Origin: Planctomycetota bacterium
Lineage (GTDB): Bacteria > Planctomycetota > UBA1135
Direction of reading: 5' to 3'
Assembly (NCBI GenBank): GCA_026421205.1
Contig: JAPKBM010000005.1
Location: 25,754 to 89,753 of the forward strand
DNA: 64,000 nucleotides
The position numbers and the translations under genes were made by a program. Under the pieces are notes generated by a model. That model was not told the origin of the DNA, did not search any database, and saw nothing but the letters and a program-made list of their open reading frames with translations. Of the stretch, positions 29,333 to 38,331 are shown in pieces. How positions within the stretch are numbered: the first letter of the stretch is position 1; every line of letters starts with the position of its first letter.

Positions 29333-29710
29333 ATGAGCGCTGCATCTAAAAAACAAAAGAACGCCCCTGCAAAGGGAATCGCCCATGTGCGTTCCACCTT
29401 CAATAACACTACCGTGACGATTACAGATCGGAAAGGTGATGTTATTTCATGGGGCAGTCCTGGCTTGGCCGGCTATAAAGGCTCCCGTAAATCCACACCA
29501 TTTGCTGCCCAACAGGCTTCCATTCGTGCAGCAGAATCTGCTTACAAGGCAGGTATGAGAGAGGTTGAAGTTCGCGTGAAAGGCCCTGGTGCCGGTCGCG
29601 AGAGTGCCATCCGTGGCTTAAATCAAGCTGGCCTTCGGGTCACTCTCATTGAAGATGTCACTCCACTGCCGCACAACGGCTGTCGTCCCCCTAAGAAACG
29701 TCGCGTCTGA
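29333..29710 (+). CDS. rpsK: 30S ribosomal protein S11
   Basis: 125 residues. [49 protein letters not shown] and the C-terminal [20 protein letters not shown] are diagnostic. Platform protein that binds S21 and the Shine-Dalgarno region. Confidence 0.97.
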   Translation: MSAASKKQKNAPAKGIAHVRSTFNNTTVTITDRKGDVISWGSPGLAGYKGSRKSTPFAAQQASIRAAESAYKAGMREVEVRVKGPGAGRESAIRGLNQAGLRVTLIEDVTPLPHNGCRPPKKRRV

Positions 29711-29712
29711 TT

Positions 29713-30345
29713 ATGGCTCGTTATACCGGAAATGTTTGTCGCTTGTGTCGCCGTGAAGGCCACAAGCTTTTTCTCAAGGGCCGTCGGTGTGAGAGCGAGA
29801 AATGCTCTGTTGACCGCCGGAACATCCCGCCAGGATCCAACTTGCGGACTCGACCACGTCGACTGTCTGATTACGGGGTCCACTTGCGTGAAAAGCAAAA
29901 GGTGAAGCGTATTTATGGTGTACTGGAGCGGCAGTTTATTCGCTACTTCAAGATGGCCGAGCGCATGAAGGGAAACACGGGTGTGAACCTTTTGACGATC
30001 CTTGAGCGGCGTTTGGATAACGTCGTGGACGCCTCTGGCCTTTCCATTTCGCGCTTCCATTCTCGTCAAATGATCAATCATGGTCACATGATGGTCAATG
30101 GTCGGAAAATGGATATTGTTTCTTATATGGTCCGTGTGGGTGATGTCATCCAGGCTCGGGACAAGGAAGTCTCCAAGAAGCTCACTTCAGAGAGCCTTCA
30201 GCTTAATGCGGACAAAACAGCCCCTCAGTGGCTGAAGGTTGACGCCGAAGCGGGCACGATTACCGTGACCGCACTTCCCGCTCGCGAGGATGTTCGTTTT
30301 CAGGACATTCAAGAGCAGTTCATTGTGGAACTCTGTTCCAAGTAA
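29713..30345 (+). CDS. rpsD: 30S ribosomal protein S4 (zinc form)
   Basis: 210 residues. The N-terminus carries a four-Cys zinc motif, CRLCRREGHKLFLKGRRCESEKC. The S4 RNA-binding domain is LERRLDNVVDASGLSISRFHSRQMINHGHMMVNGRKMDIVSYMVRVGD. Nucleates 30S assembly; in E. coli it represses the alpha operon. It is followed by rpoA after 14 bases with AGGAG. Confidence 0.97.
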   Translation: MARYTGNVCRLCRREGHKLFLKGRRCESEKCSVDRRNIPPGSNLRTRPRRLSDYGVHLREKQKVKRIYGVLERQFIRYFKMAERMKGNTGVNLLTILERRLDNVVDASGLSISRFHSRQMINHGHMMVNGRKMDIVSYMVRVGDVIQARDKEVSKKLTSESLQLNADKTAPQWLKVDAEAGTITVTALPAREDVRFQDIQEQFIVELCSK

Positions 30346-30359
30346 TTAGGAGAACTAAT

Positions 30360-31364
30360 ATGCGTATTCGCTGGCGAGAGTTTGAATTACCTTCTGGTGT
30401 GGTCCACGATAAAGTGACCGCAACAGAAACTTTTGGAAAATTTTCCATTGAGCCTTTTGAGGGAGGTTTTGGGCATACCATTGGAAACGGCCTTCGCCGT
30501 GTTCTCTTGGGTGCTATTGAAGGTGCTGCCGTTACATCGGTAGAAATCGAAGGCATAGAGCATGAATTTACGGCAACCTCAGGCGTTGTTGAAGACGTGA
30601 CCGATTTAGTCATGGCTTTCAAAGCTCTTCGTGTTCAGGTTGAAGTGGATGCACCGGTAATCCTGACCTTGGACGTCTCTGGAGCGGGGGATTACACCGC
30701 AAAGGACATCCAATGTCCTACTGGCGTCACCATCATGAACCCAGAACTTCCATTGGCAACGCTGACGGAAGACCGCCCTTTAAAGGCAACTTTAGTTGTC
30801 CGCCGTGGTCGGGGTTATGTGCCTGCTGATGAAACGGGTGAACCGATGGATCAAATCGGTCTTATTCCTTTGGACGCAACTTACTCTCCAGTTGTGCGTT
30901 GTCGTTACACCGTTGAGGCAACTCGCGTGGGCAAGTTCACAAACTATGACCGTTTAGTTCTAGAGATTTGGACGGACGGTACCGTTTCTCCCGAAATGGC
31001 TTTGGTGGAAGCGGCGAAGATTTATCGCAAACACCTCAATCCTTTCATTCAGTTTAGCCAGGCCTTGGCAGGAGTTCCTGTTGTTGAAGAAGTGAAGGCT
31101 ATTGATGCTGCTGCGGAACGTCGCAAGGATCGAATGACTACCTTGTTAAGCGAATCCGTAGATCGTTTGAGTCTTTCAACACGAGCGAGGAATTGCCTTG
31201 ATGGTGCTCAGATTGGAACTCTCGGAGAGCTACTCTCCTTTTCCAATGACGAACTCCTCAAGATTAAGAATCTTGGACAAACTGTCCTGTCTGAAATTGA
31301 GAAGAAATTGGCCGAGTTGGACTTGGCCATTGGCATGAACCTTGAAGAAGCAACCCAAGCATAA
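30360..31364 (+). CDS. rpoA: DNA-directed RNA polymerase subunit alpha
   Basis: 334 residues. N-terminal dimerisation domain with FSIEPFEGGFGHTIGNGLRRVLLGAIEGAAVTSVEIEGIEHEF. C-terminal domain with LSTRARNCLDGAQIGTLGELLSFSNDELLKIKNLGQTVLSEIEKKLAELDL, which binds UP elements and activators. A full alphaCTD is retained. Confidence 0.97.
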   Translation: MRIRWREFELPSGVVHDKVTATETFGKFSIEPFEGGFGHTIGNGLRRVLLGAIEGAAVTSVEIEGIEHEFTATSGVVEDVTDLVMAFKALRVQVEVDAPVILTLDVSGAGDYTAKDIQCPTGVTIMNPELPLATLTEDRPLKATLVVRRGRGYVPADETGEPMDQIGLIPLDATYSPVVRCRYTVEATRVGKFTNYDRLVLEIWTDGTVSPEMALVEAAKIYRKHLNPFIQFSQALAGVPVVEEVKAIDAAAERRKDRMTTLLSESVDRLSLSTRARNCLDGAQIGTLGELLSFSNDELLKIKNLGQTVLSEIEKKLAELDLAIGMNLEEATQA

Positions 31365-31366
31365 TC

Positions 31367-31795
31367 ATGCGACATCGCGTTAAAACAAGAAAGTTATCTC
31401 GTACACCTGCTCACCGTAAGGCCTTGGCTCGGAATATGGCCGCTGCCTTAATTGAGCATGAGCGGATTGAAACGACTTTAACAAAGGCAAAAGCCCATCG
31501 GCCATTTGTTGAGAAGTTAGTCACCTTGTCAAAGGAGAAGACTCTCCACAACTACCGTCGCGCTCTTGCGCTTCTTGGCAACAACAAGGCAGCCGTTGCC
31601 AAGTTGTTTGATGTCCTCGGCCCACGTTTTCTGGAACGTCCTGGTGGATACACCCGTGTTCTGAAAATGGCAAAACCTCGCTTGGGAGACAATGCTCCAC
31701 GTGCTATCTTTGAGTTTGTTGAACGCTCAGAGGGAGAGGAATTCTCTCCTGAGCTGGCCGCAGCGGAAGCTGCCTCGGCAGAAGTAACGGCATAG
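31367..31795 (+). CDS. rplQ: 50S ribosomal protein L17
   Basis: 142 residues. MRHRVKTRKLSRTPAHRKALARNMAAALIEHERIETTLTKAKAHRPFVEKLVTLSK is canonical; the C-terminal 25 residues are an acidic Ala/Glu-rich extension. It is the last gene of the S10-spc-alpha run and is closed by the terminator at 31811. Confidence 0.96.
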   Translation: MRHRVKTRKLSRTPAHRKALARNMAAALIEHERIETTLTKAKAHRPFVEKLVTLSKEKTLHNYRRALALLGNNKAAVAKLFDVLGPRFLERPGGYTRVLKMAKPRLGDNAPRAIFEFVERSEGEEFSPELAAAEAASAEVTA

Positions 31796-31810
31796 CATCC
31801 GCTCCTTGGA

Positions 31811-31853
31811 TGGGCCGAGGCGTCACGAAGATGCCTTGGCCCATTTTTGTTTT
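31811..31853 (+). terminator. Terminator of the S10-spc-alpha run, overlapping dnaE 3' end
   Basis: An 11-bp stem TGGGCCGAGGC/GCCTTGGCCCA (one G-T pair) and the tail TTTTTGTTTT. The right half of the loop, the 3' arm and the T-tail (31823-31853) are at the same time the last codons of the convergent dnaE. Confidence 0.88.
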
Positions 31854-34800
31854 GGAGCTTTGTCGGGAATATTGCGCTCGGCGCGGACCTGAGCTCGGCC
31901 ATGATTCTCCAGGAGTTGATTGAGTTCGTCGACAACGGCACTGCCCAAGTCTACTTTCCATTGTGCTCCTGCTCGGATAGCTACTGGATTCCCAGAAGGG
32001 TCTCTGTAGTGAAACCGAACGGGTGCGCTACCCAGATGGCGTTGAAGAGTTTCTTGAATACCTTGAATGTAGTCCTCGTTTGTAACATGGATTTCAAGTG
32101 TGCCGGAGACCGAAATCTTTCCGGGCTCACCAAGCGGCTCAATCCTTTCAAGGATCAACTCGGGAATGGCATTCATGCTTTCTCTCTTCACTTTGCCGTG
32201 GAAAATTCCAAGGAAATCTTCCACGAGGACGTCCCCGCATTCTTCAACCGTGCTTGGCCACGCGAACGCGGCGATAGAGCCGTGAAGGTCTTCGACCCTA
32301 AGTCGCGCAATTTTCCGCGAAGGGTTTTTACGAGTAGGTCGAATCTCAACATGGGTTGCTAATCCGGCCATGCTTACCATGCTTTCATCACTTAATTCGA
32401 GAATCGTTCGAGAGTTCCAAGGTGAAACGCCTCCAAGGACATTGCGGTATGGGTCTAAGGGGTGGCGCGTTAGATAAAGCCCCAAAGCTTCTTTTTCGAG
32501 TTTGAGAGTTTGCTTTTCCTCGAGTTTGCTGAGTGCGCGTTTTTTGATTGTGGTTTTGGTGGACTTTGCAAGAGAGGGTGGTTCGGACTCGCCAAAAAGA
32601 CTCTTTTGCCCACGCTTGAGATCCTTTGCTTGATGCTTTGCAATCGCCAAGTCCTCTTCAAGGCCTTGGATTAGGTCAAGTCGAGGGACTTGATACTCAT
32701 CACACCCGCCAGCTTTGATTAGGCTTTCAATCATTCCCCGATTTACTTTTCCGGAAACGGCCGTAGTGAGAAAGTCTTGGTAAGAGGAGAATCGACCCTC
32801 TTCTTTGAGAATACGCTGTTCGATGAGATTTTCCGCCGCTTGCGTACCAACACCTTTGATTGCCTCAAGTCCAAATCGGATTGCCCCGCTCTCATCGACA
32901 TGAAATCGTCCATTTGAGGTGTTGATGCACGGTGGCAAAATATTGAGATTGTGACTACGGGCATCTTCAATCAAGGTCGCAAGCTTGTCCGTGTCCTGAG
33001 CTTCGTAGGTGAAGGTTGCAGCATAAAATTCTTCCGGATAGTGTGCCTTCATATAGGCGGTTTGCCAGGTCACCAAAGAATACGCGGCAGAGTGAGATTT
33101 ATTGAATCCATATTCTGCAAATTTCTCCATAGTCTCCCAGATTTCGCTGGCGACATTCTCATGGACCGCATTCTTCTTTGCTCCTTCCATGAACTTGGGC
33201 CGATATTCTGCCATAAGGTCAGCATTTTTCTTGCCCATGGCCTTCCGTAGAGAGTCCGCTTCGCCAAGAGAAAAGGCACCCATTCGTTGCGCCACGCGCA
33301 TAATTTGCTCCTGGTAGATTAAAACCCCGTTTGTTTCGGACAAGATTTCCTCCAAAAGAGGGTGGGGATAGGAAACAGCCTCGAAGCCGTTTTTACGACG
33401 CGCATACGTTGTGTGAAGGCCTGTCCCTAACGGTCCTGGTCGGTAAAGAGCCAGTACAGCAATGATGTCTTCGAAGACGGTGGGTTTAAGGTCCGCAAGA
33501 AGTGCTTTCATGCCCGACGATTCCAACTGAAATATGCCTTCTGTATCTCCTTTCTCTAACAATTCAAAGGTCACTTTGTCGTCGAGCGGTAAATCATCGA
33601 GGACAAGCTCCACCCCATGCCTTTTTTTGACGAGCTGTACGGCTTCATTCAGGATGGAAAGGGTCCGAAGCCCGAGGAAATCCATCTTCAGAAGGCCAAA
33701 TTCTTCAGCTCCCTTCATGTCCCATTGCGTGGTTTTGATGTCATCTTGCATCGCAATCGGGATGATGTCTGTGAGGGGCTCATCCGCAATAATCACGCCG
33801 GCTGCGTGCACACTGCTATGCCGTGAAAGGCCTTCAAGATTTCGAGCAAGTTTAAACCACTTCTTGTTACGTTCCGAGCTTTCTTGAATAGCGAGGAGTT
33901 CCGGCTCTGCGTCAAAAGCTTTTGCAAGGGTCACCCCAGGACCTTCAGGGATTTTTTTCACAATTTGGTCTACTTCAGGAAGGGGAATATCCATAACCCG
34001 GGCAACATCGCGAAGAGCTGCCCGCGCCTTCATTTTCCCAAAAGTAATAATTTGGCATACGCGTTCATCGCCGTACTTGTCACGCGTATACGTCAGCATC
34101 TCTTCTCGCCGATCCTTGCAGAAGTCAATGTCAATATCCGGCATCGAGATACGCCCCGGATTGAGAAATCGTTCAAACAGTAAGTCATATTTCAGTGGAT
34201 CAATCCGCGTGATGTCTAAGACATAGGAGACCATCGAACCTGCGGCGGAGCCACGACCCGGCCCAACAGGGATTTTCTGGGACCGGGCATAATAAATGAG
34301 GTCCCAAACAATCAAGAAGTAAGAGACAAAGTCCATTTCCGCAATGATTCTCATTTCATACTCGAGCCGTTCGCGTGCAGCCGAAGGGTTGCCTGGATAG
34401 TACCGCGCAAAACCACTTTCGCAAAGTTTTCGGAAGCACTCTTTCGGAGTGGACCCATCCTCCGGTGTGAACACAGGCAGTCGGTATTTGCCATACTCTA
34501 ATTGAACGTTCACTTTGTCTGCGACAGTCATGGTGTTGCGCAATGCTTCCGGAATATCCTCGAAAATACGGTTCATCTCTTCTCGTGTTCGGAAAAATAG
34601 TGTGTCCGTGTCCATACGCCATCGGTCAGGATCATCTATTTTTTTCCCAGTATTAATACACAGCAGTGCGTCTTGAGCTTGGCAGTCTTCATGGCGGAGA
34701 TAGTGAATGTCATTGGTCGCAATGACGGGTGCATTCACCATGGACGTCATCCTCATCATGCCTTCGGTAAGACGGTCTTGCTCCTCCATGCCATTTCGCA

Positions 34801-35326
34801 TAATCTCCAAGAAGAAATGTTCTTGGCCAAACATATCCTGTAGCGTCCCAGCCATTGCCCGGGCACCAGGCTCATCTCCTTGGCGGAGGCGTCGATTGAC
34901 GGGGCCAGACATACAGCCAGATAGACACGTGATTCCTTTAGCTTTTTGAGCAAGAAGCTCAAGGTCAATCCTGGGCCGAAAACTTTTGCCCTTTGTATGG
35001 CCTAAAGAGACGAGCTGGTGAAGATTTTTCCAGCCTTCGGCATCGTGTGCTAATAGTGTGAGATGCGTGTAGGGGTTGTTCTGCTTGTGGTGCTTTTGCT
35101 CCATCGAGTGTTCCGCCACATATACTTCACAGCCTAAGATCGGCTTGATGCTGGCTTTAGTGCATGCTTTGTAGAATTCAAAAGCACCATAAAGGTTGCC
35201 GTGGTCGGTAATCGCAATAGCTTGGTGCCCATCTCTGTGGGCAGATTCCACCAAATCTGGGATTCTATTGGCACCGTCAAGCAGAGAATATTCCGTGTGG
35301 ACGTGGAGATGAACGAAGGGTTCCAT
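31823..35326 (-). CDS. dnaE: DNA polymerase III subunit alpha
   Basis: 1167 residues, the usual DnaE1 size. PHP domain at the N-terminus (HLHVHTEYSLLDGANRI, ITDHGNLYG). The polymerase palm has GPGRGSAAGSMVSY and the catalytic aspartates in MPDIDIDFCKDRREEM near residue 400. It also contains SSVHAAGVIIADEPL, ALYRPGPLGTG, a helix-hairpin-helix near KVNRGMIESLIKAGGCDEYQVPR, and an OB fold toward the C-terminus. It is the chromosomal replicase catalytic subunit. It is convergent with rplQ and shares the terminator sequence. Upstream it is divergent from tRNA-Arg with a 105-base gap. The region between residues 890 and 930 is unusually Lys-rich. Confidence 0.98.
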   Translation of the reverse strand: MEPFVHLHVHTEYSLLDGANRIPDLVESAHRDGHQAIAITDHGNLYGAFEFYKACTKASIKPILGCEVYVAEHSMEQKHHKQNNPYTHLTLLAHDAEGWKNLHQLVSLGHTKGKSFRPRIDLELLAQKAKGITCLSGCMSGPVNRRLRQGDEPGARAMAGTLQDMFGQEHFFLEIMRNGMEEQDRLTEGMMRMTSMVNAPVIATNDIHYLRHEDCQAQDALLCINTGKKIDDPDRWRMDTDTLFFRTREEMNRIFEDIPEALRNTMTVADKVNVQLEYGKYRLPVFTPEDGSTPKECFRKLCESGFARYYPGNPSAARERLEYEMRIIAEMDFVSYFLIVWDLIYYARSQKIPVGPGRGSAAGSMVSYVLDITRIDPLKYDLLFERFLNPGRISMPDIDIDFCKDRREEMLTYTRDKYGDERVCQIITFGKMKARAALRDVARVMDIPLPEVDQIVKKIPEGPGVTLAKAFDAEPELLAIQESSERNKKWFKLARNLEGLSRHSSVHAAGVIIADEPLTDIIPIAMQDDIKTTQWDMKGAEEFGLLKMDFLGLRTLSILNEAVQLVKKRHGVELVLDDLPLDDKVTFELLEKGDTEGIFQLESSGMKALLADLKPTVFEDIIAVLALYRPGPLGTGLHTTYARRKNGFEAVSYPHPLLEEILSETNGVLIYQEQIMRVAQRMGAFSLGEADSLRKAMGKKNADLMAEYRPKFMEGAKKNAVHENVASEIWETMEKFAEYGFNKSHSAAYSLVTWQTAYMKAHYPEEFYAATFTYEAQDTDKLATLIEDARSHNLNILPPCINTSNGRFHVDESGAIRFGLEAIKGVGTQAAENLIEQRILKEEGRFSSYQDFLTTAVSGKVNRGMIESLIKAGGCDEYQVPRLDLIQGLEEDLAIAKHQAKDLKRGQKSLFGESEPPSLAKSTKTTIKKRALSKLEEKQTLKLEKEALGLYLTRHPLDPYRNVLGGVSPWNSRTILELSDESMVSMAGLATHVEIRPTRKNPSRKIARLRVEDLHGSIAAFAWPSTVEECGDVLVEDFLGIFHGKVKRESMNAIPELILERIEPLGEPGKISVSGTLEIHVTNEDYIQGIQETLQRHLGSAPVRFHYRDPSGNPVAIRAGAQWKVDLGSAVVDELNQLLENHGRAQVRAERNIPDKAPKQKWAKASS

Positions 35327-35385
35327 GGGGGGCTTTATCCTAGCGGAAAAAGGGGCAGAACTCTCCCCGATTTTTACGTTCTGAC

Positions 35386-35414
35386 TTGACGGGAGGCCTC
35401 GGATACGTTGAAAT
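35386..35414 (+). promoter_or_regulatory. Candidate promoter of tRNA-Arg/tadA
   Basis: TTGACG (35386-35391), 17-bp spacer, TGAAAT (35409-35414), then a C-rich stretch CGCCCGCTTT. The -10 is weak but the layout resembles the other translation-gene promoters in the window. Confidence 0.45.
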
Positions 35415-35431
35415 TTGCGCCCGCTTTGAAT

Positions 35432-35508
35432 GCGCTTGTAGCTCAGCTGGATAGAGCACCTGACTACGGATCAGGAGGCCAGGGGTTCGAATCCTCTCAA
35501 GCGCGCCA
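35432..35508 (+). tRNA. tRNA-Arg (anticodon ACG)
   Basis: Acceptor GCGCTTG/CAAGCGC, D arm GCTCAGCTGGATAGAGC, anticodon stem CCTGA/TCAGG with loop CTACGGA, T arm GGGGTTCGAATCCTC, encoded CCA. Its A34 is the substrate of TadA, encoded 18 bases downstream. Confidence 0.96.
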
Positions 35509-35526
35509 CCCCTTTTTGGTGGAACC

Positions 35527-36039
35527 ATGAATCTTCTTTTTCCTCTTGGAGAACCGCCTGACCCTGCTGAGCGTGATCGGAAAATCATGGGCATGGCGCT
35601 TCGGGAGGCACACCTTGCCATGGAAAGGGATGAAGTTCCTGTCGGGGTAGTTGTCGTTCTTGGTAATCGTGTCCTTGGCCGCGCAGGTAATTCCGTGGAG
35701 CAACTCAAAGATGCTACTGCGCATGCAGAAATGCTGGCATTGACTCAAGCATTTGAAGCCGTCGGCGAAAAGCGCCTCGAAAAGGCAGAGGTTTTCTGTA
35801 CTTTGGAGCCTTGCATTCAATGCGCTGGGGCCCTCATGCATGCTCGCGTTGCCCGGCTTGTTTATGGGGCAACCGATCCAAAGTTTGGGGGAGTAGAAAG
35901 CTTGGCAACGCTTTTTGACCTGCCCGGCGTGAATCACCGAGTCCGGCACGAGGGGGGCCTCTTTGCGGAAGAGTCGGCTCAATTACTTCGGCGTTTTTTT
36001 CAATCCAAGCGTAGGCGAAGCAAGGGGAATTTGTTATAA
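35527..36039 (+). CDS. tadA: tRNA-specific adenosine deaminase
   Basis: 170 residues. Converts A34 to inosine in tRNA-Arg(ACG). Zinc-deaminase motifs HAE (66-68, with Glu68 the proton shuttle) and PCIQC (95-99) are intact. Other conserved blocks are EVPVGVVVV and ARVARLVYGATDPKFGG. The C-terminus ends basic (QSKRRRSKGNLL). Lies between its substrate tRNA and two tRNA-Ser genes; in B. subtilis the orthologue also sits next to tRNA-Ser, scRNA and dnaX. Confidence 0.96.
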   Translation: MNLLFPLGEPPDPAERDRKIMGMALREAHLAMERDEVPVGVVVVLGNRVLGRAGNSVEQLKDATAHAEMLALTQAFEAVGEKRLEKAEVFCTLEPCIQCAGALMHARVARLVYGATDPKFGGVESLATLFDLPGVNHRVRHEGGLFAEESAQLLRRFFQSKRRRSKGNLL

Positions 36040-36040
36040 T
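36032..36040 (+). promoter_or_regulatory. Extended -10 promoter of tRNA-Ser
   Basis: TGTTATAAT: a perfect TATAAT with an upstream TG, overlapping the tadA stop. No good -35 at 16-18 bp, as is common for extended -10 promoters. The first tRNA-Ser base is 14 bases downstream. Confidence 0.65.
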
Positions 36041-36053
36041 TTCCGTCCCGATA

Positions 36054-36144
<91 letters not shown>

Positions 36145-36173
36145 CGGAGAACGTTCCTTATAAATCAAAAACA

Positions 36174-36263
<90 letters not shown>

Positions 36264-36269
36264 TGATCG

Positions 36270-36398
36270 CGCAGAGGATGTCGGGAGTCCGGCTTCACGC
36301 GGCGGATTGACTCAGAACTGGGTCAGGTCGGGAACGAAGCAGCCCTATGGGTTTCAATCCGGGTGCCGTGGATCACCGGGCTTCCGACTTCTTCTGCG
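36270..36398 (+). ncRNA. ffs: Signal recognition particle RNA (4.5S type)
   Basis: The conserved domain IV core GGTCAGGTCGGGAACGAAGCAGCC carries the Ffh-binding GTCAGGTC and the GCAG internal loop; the apical tetraloop is GGAA within TCGGGAACGAA. The flanks CGCAGA, GTCGG and GTCCGG pair with CCGGGC, CCGAC and TCTGCG in one long hairpin. About 129 nt with no Alu domain, so it is the short bacterial form. Exact ends are uncertain by a few bases. A CTTGCCGGCAAG palindrome follows. Position before dnaX is conserved with Bacillus. Confidence 0.93.
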
Positions 36399-36431
36399 TA
36401 TTTTCTTGCCGGCAAGGTAGGATGATTCCGT

Positions 36432-37994
36432 ATGAGTTACCAAGTCCTCGCTCGCAAGTATCGGCCGCGCACTTTTGCGGATGTCATTGGGCAGGACCAC
36501 ATTGTCAAGGCTTTGAGCAGAGCCCTTGAAAAGGACCGGATTGGGCAGGCCTATTTATTAATCGGCCCACGAGGCACGGGAAAGACGAGTACCGCGCGCA
36601 TCCTGGCTAAGTCCTTGAATTGCGAAAAAGGGGAGTCCGTTGCACCTTGCCTTGCCTGTGGCCCTTGTTTGGAAATTGAATCTGGCGCGGACATGGACGT
36701 CGTGGAAATTGACGGGGCTAGTAATAACGGTGTTGATGACGTCCGAGATTTACGGGAGAAAGTCCATTTCCGGCCTATGCGAGACCGGCGAAAAGTCTAC
36801 ATTATTGATGAAATTCAACGACTGACGGGTCCAGCATTTGACGCTCTCCTTAAAACGTTAGAGGAACCTCCCGACCACGTCATTTTTCTTTTTGCCACGA
36901 CTGACCCGCACAAAATTCCTGACACGATTGTTTCCCGATGCCAAACCTTTGAATTCCGACGCCTTCGCGAAGATGATATTCTCAACAAGCTTCTGGATAT
37001 CTGTCAAAAGGAAGGGGTGGAAGTTTCCGAGGATGTCTTGGGCGCAATTTCTCGCGGTTGTCGCGGTGGCCTTCGAGATGCGGAGTCCATGTTGGATCAG
37101 TTATTGGCGGTCACCGAAGGGGTCCCTACCCTAGAAGAGTTGGAAATGGTGGCGGGGCTGGCCCGACCTGAGTGTTGGCAGATTCTTCTAGAAGCCGTGT
37201 CCAATCAAGATGGTGCTCAAATATTGAAATCCGTAGATGCCTTTCTTCAGCGGGGGGGTACAGAGCGAGATTTTGTAGAGCAACTTGTGGATGCCTTGCG
37301 TGATTTGCTGCACGTCGCACTTCTTGGTGAAGATGTTCTTGGTGTGGTTCCTTCGGCGGATCGCCAACAAAGAATGGTGAAATTGGCGGGGGCTTTAGGC
37401 CAAGACAGGCTGGAGACTTTGATGGGAATGTTCTTTTCTCTTGAGTCTAGAATGAATCAATCTCCACTTTCTGCGCGCGCCCTTTTGGAGTGGACCTTGC
37501 TTCGTGCTTCTCGCCTGGGGGATTTATTGGAAACCACGACACTCCTTCAAAATTTACGGAGTGGAACTCTCACCGCCACCTCTGTTTCTGCAGAGCCCCC
37601 CGCGCCGGTAAAAAAGCCTGAGCCCGTAAGGGCGTCGGCGCCCACCCTGCCGTCGCCACCAACCTCCCCAACCCCGCCCACTCCATCGCCGTCGGCGACA
37701 TCTATTCAAGATTTGCTCAAAGAAGTCCGCGAGCGACGTCCTTCCTTAGGCCGCGTTCTCACGGACTATCTCGTCGAGGGAACCTTGCATGAAGACCGCG
37801 TCGAAGTCGTGTTGCAACCTCTGGAAGACCGGTCCCGCCGTATGGTCGAAGACCCCATTGAGAGCCGTTTCCTCAAGGAGCTTCCGAGCAGTCCAGGCCC
37901 TTGGACGATTCGTTACTTCGAAAAAGTCCAACGGCACGACCCTCTCGGCGAGCAACTGAAATCCTCCTTTGAGGGCGTAGAGGAGGTACCCTAG
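36432..37994 (+). CDS. dnaX: DNA polymerase III subunits gamma and tau
   Basis: 520 residues. Clamp-loader ATPase. P-loop GPRGTGKT (45-52), zinc Cys in NCEKG and PCLACGPCLEIESG, sensor VSRCQTFEFRRL. Walker B reads IIDEIQRLTGPAFDALLKTLEEPP, where most DnaX have DEVHMLS. Domain III is followed by a Pro-rich linker (PPTSPTPPTPSPSAT) and a short C-terminal region ending EGVEEVP. The linker contains no obvious A-run for the frameshift that makes gamma in E. coli. Continues into ybaB after four bases. Confidence 0.96.
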   Translation: MSYQVLARKYRPRTFADVIGQDHIVKALSRALEKDRIGQAYLLIGPRGTGKTSTARILAKSLNCEKGESVAPCLACGPCLEIESGADMDVVEIDGASNNGVDDVRDLREKVHFRPMRDRRKVYIIDEIQRLTGPAFDALLKTLEEPPDHVIFLFATTDPHKIPDTIVSRCQTFEFRRLREDDILNKLLDICQKEGVEVSEDVLGAISRGCRGGLRDAESMLDQLLAVTEGVPTLEELEMVAGLARPECWQILLEAVSNQDGAQILKSVDAFLQRGGTERDFVEQLVDALRDLLHVALLGEDVLGVVPSADRQQRMVKLAGALGQDRLETLMGMFFSLESRMNQSPLSARALLEWTLLRASRLGDLLETTTLLQNLRSGTLTATSVSAEPPAPVKKPEPVRASAPTLPSPPTSPTPPTPSPSATSIQDLLKEVRERRPSLGRVLTDYLVEGTLHEDRVEVVLQPLEDRSRRMVEDPIESRFLKELPSSPGPWTIRYFEKVQRHDPLGEQLKSSFEGVEEVP

Positions 37995-37998
37995 AGGC

Positions 37999-38331
37999 AT
38001 GGCAGGAAGTCTCGGAGACCTTGGCGGGCTTTTAAAACAAGCTCAAAAAATGCAACGGCAAGTGCAGGAAATTCAAGAAGATTTAGCAAAGTCTTCTTAC
38101 GAAGGTTCCGCCGGTGGTGGCGCCGTCACGGTAGTAGTGAACGGCCAGCGACATTTGCAAAGCGTGAAAATTAAGCCCGAAGCCGTGGACCCGTCGGATG
38201 TCGAGATGCTCGAGGACCTCGTGCTCGCAGCAGTTTCCGACGCAATGGCCCAAGCGGAAAAAGCATCGGAGGCGGCCATGAAAGGCGTCACGGGTGGGCT
38301 TGGAATGCCGGGTATGCCCGGAATGATGTAG
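37999..38331 (+). CDS. ybaB: YbaB/EbfC family nucleoid-associated protein
   Basis: 110 residues. Small dimeric DNA-binding protein. Gly-rich start (GSLGDLGGLLKQAQKMQRQVQEIQEDLAK), VTVVVNGQRHLQSVKIKPEAVDPSDVEMLEDLVLAAVSDAMAQAEK, Gly/Met-rich tail. Between dnaX and recR as in most bacteria; its stop shares a base with the recR GTG start. Confidence 0.94.
   Translation: MAGSLGDLGGLLKQAQKMQRQVQEIQEDLAKSSYEGSAGGGAVTVVVNGQRHLQSVKIKPEAVDPSDVEMLEDLVLAAVSDAMAQAEKASEAAMKGVTGGLGMPGMPGMM

Noticed and set aside
31847-32362. Track ORFs of 100-170 codons on the + strand within dnaE, and similar long shadows on the minus strand of rpoB, rpoC and rplB
   Set aside because: They lie fully inside strongly recognised genes and show no family motifs or start signals.
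37620-37720. Possible dnaX frameshift site for a separate gamma product
   Set aside because: The region is Pro/Ser/Thr-rich without an A6-7 slippery run or a nearby stop in the -1 frame that I could support.
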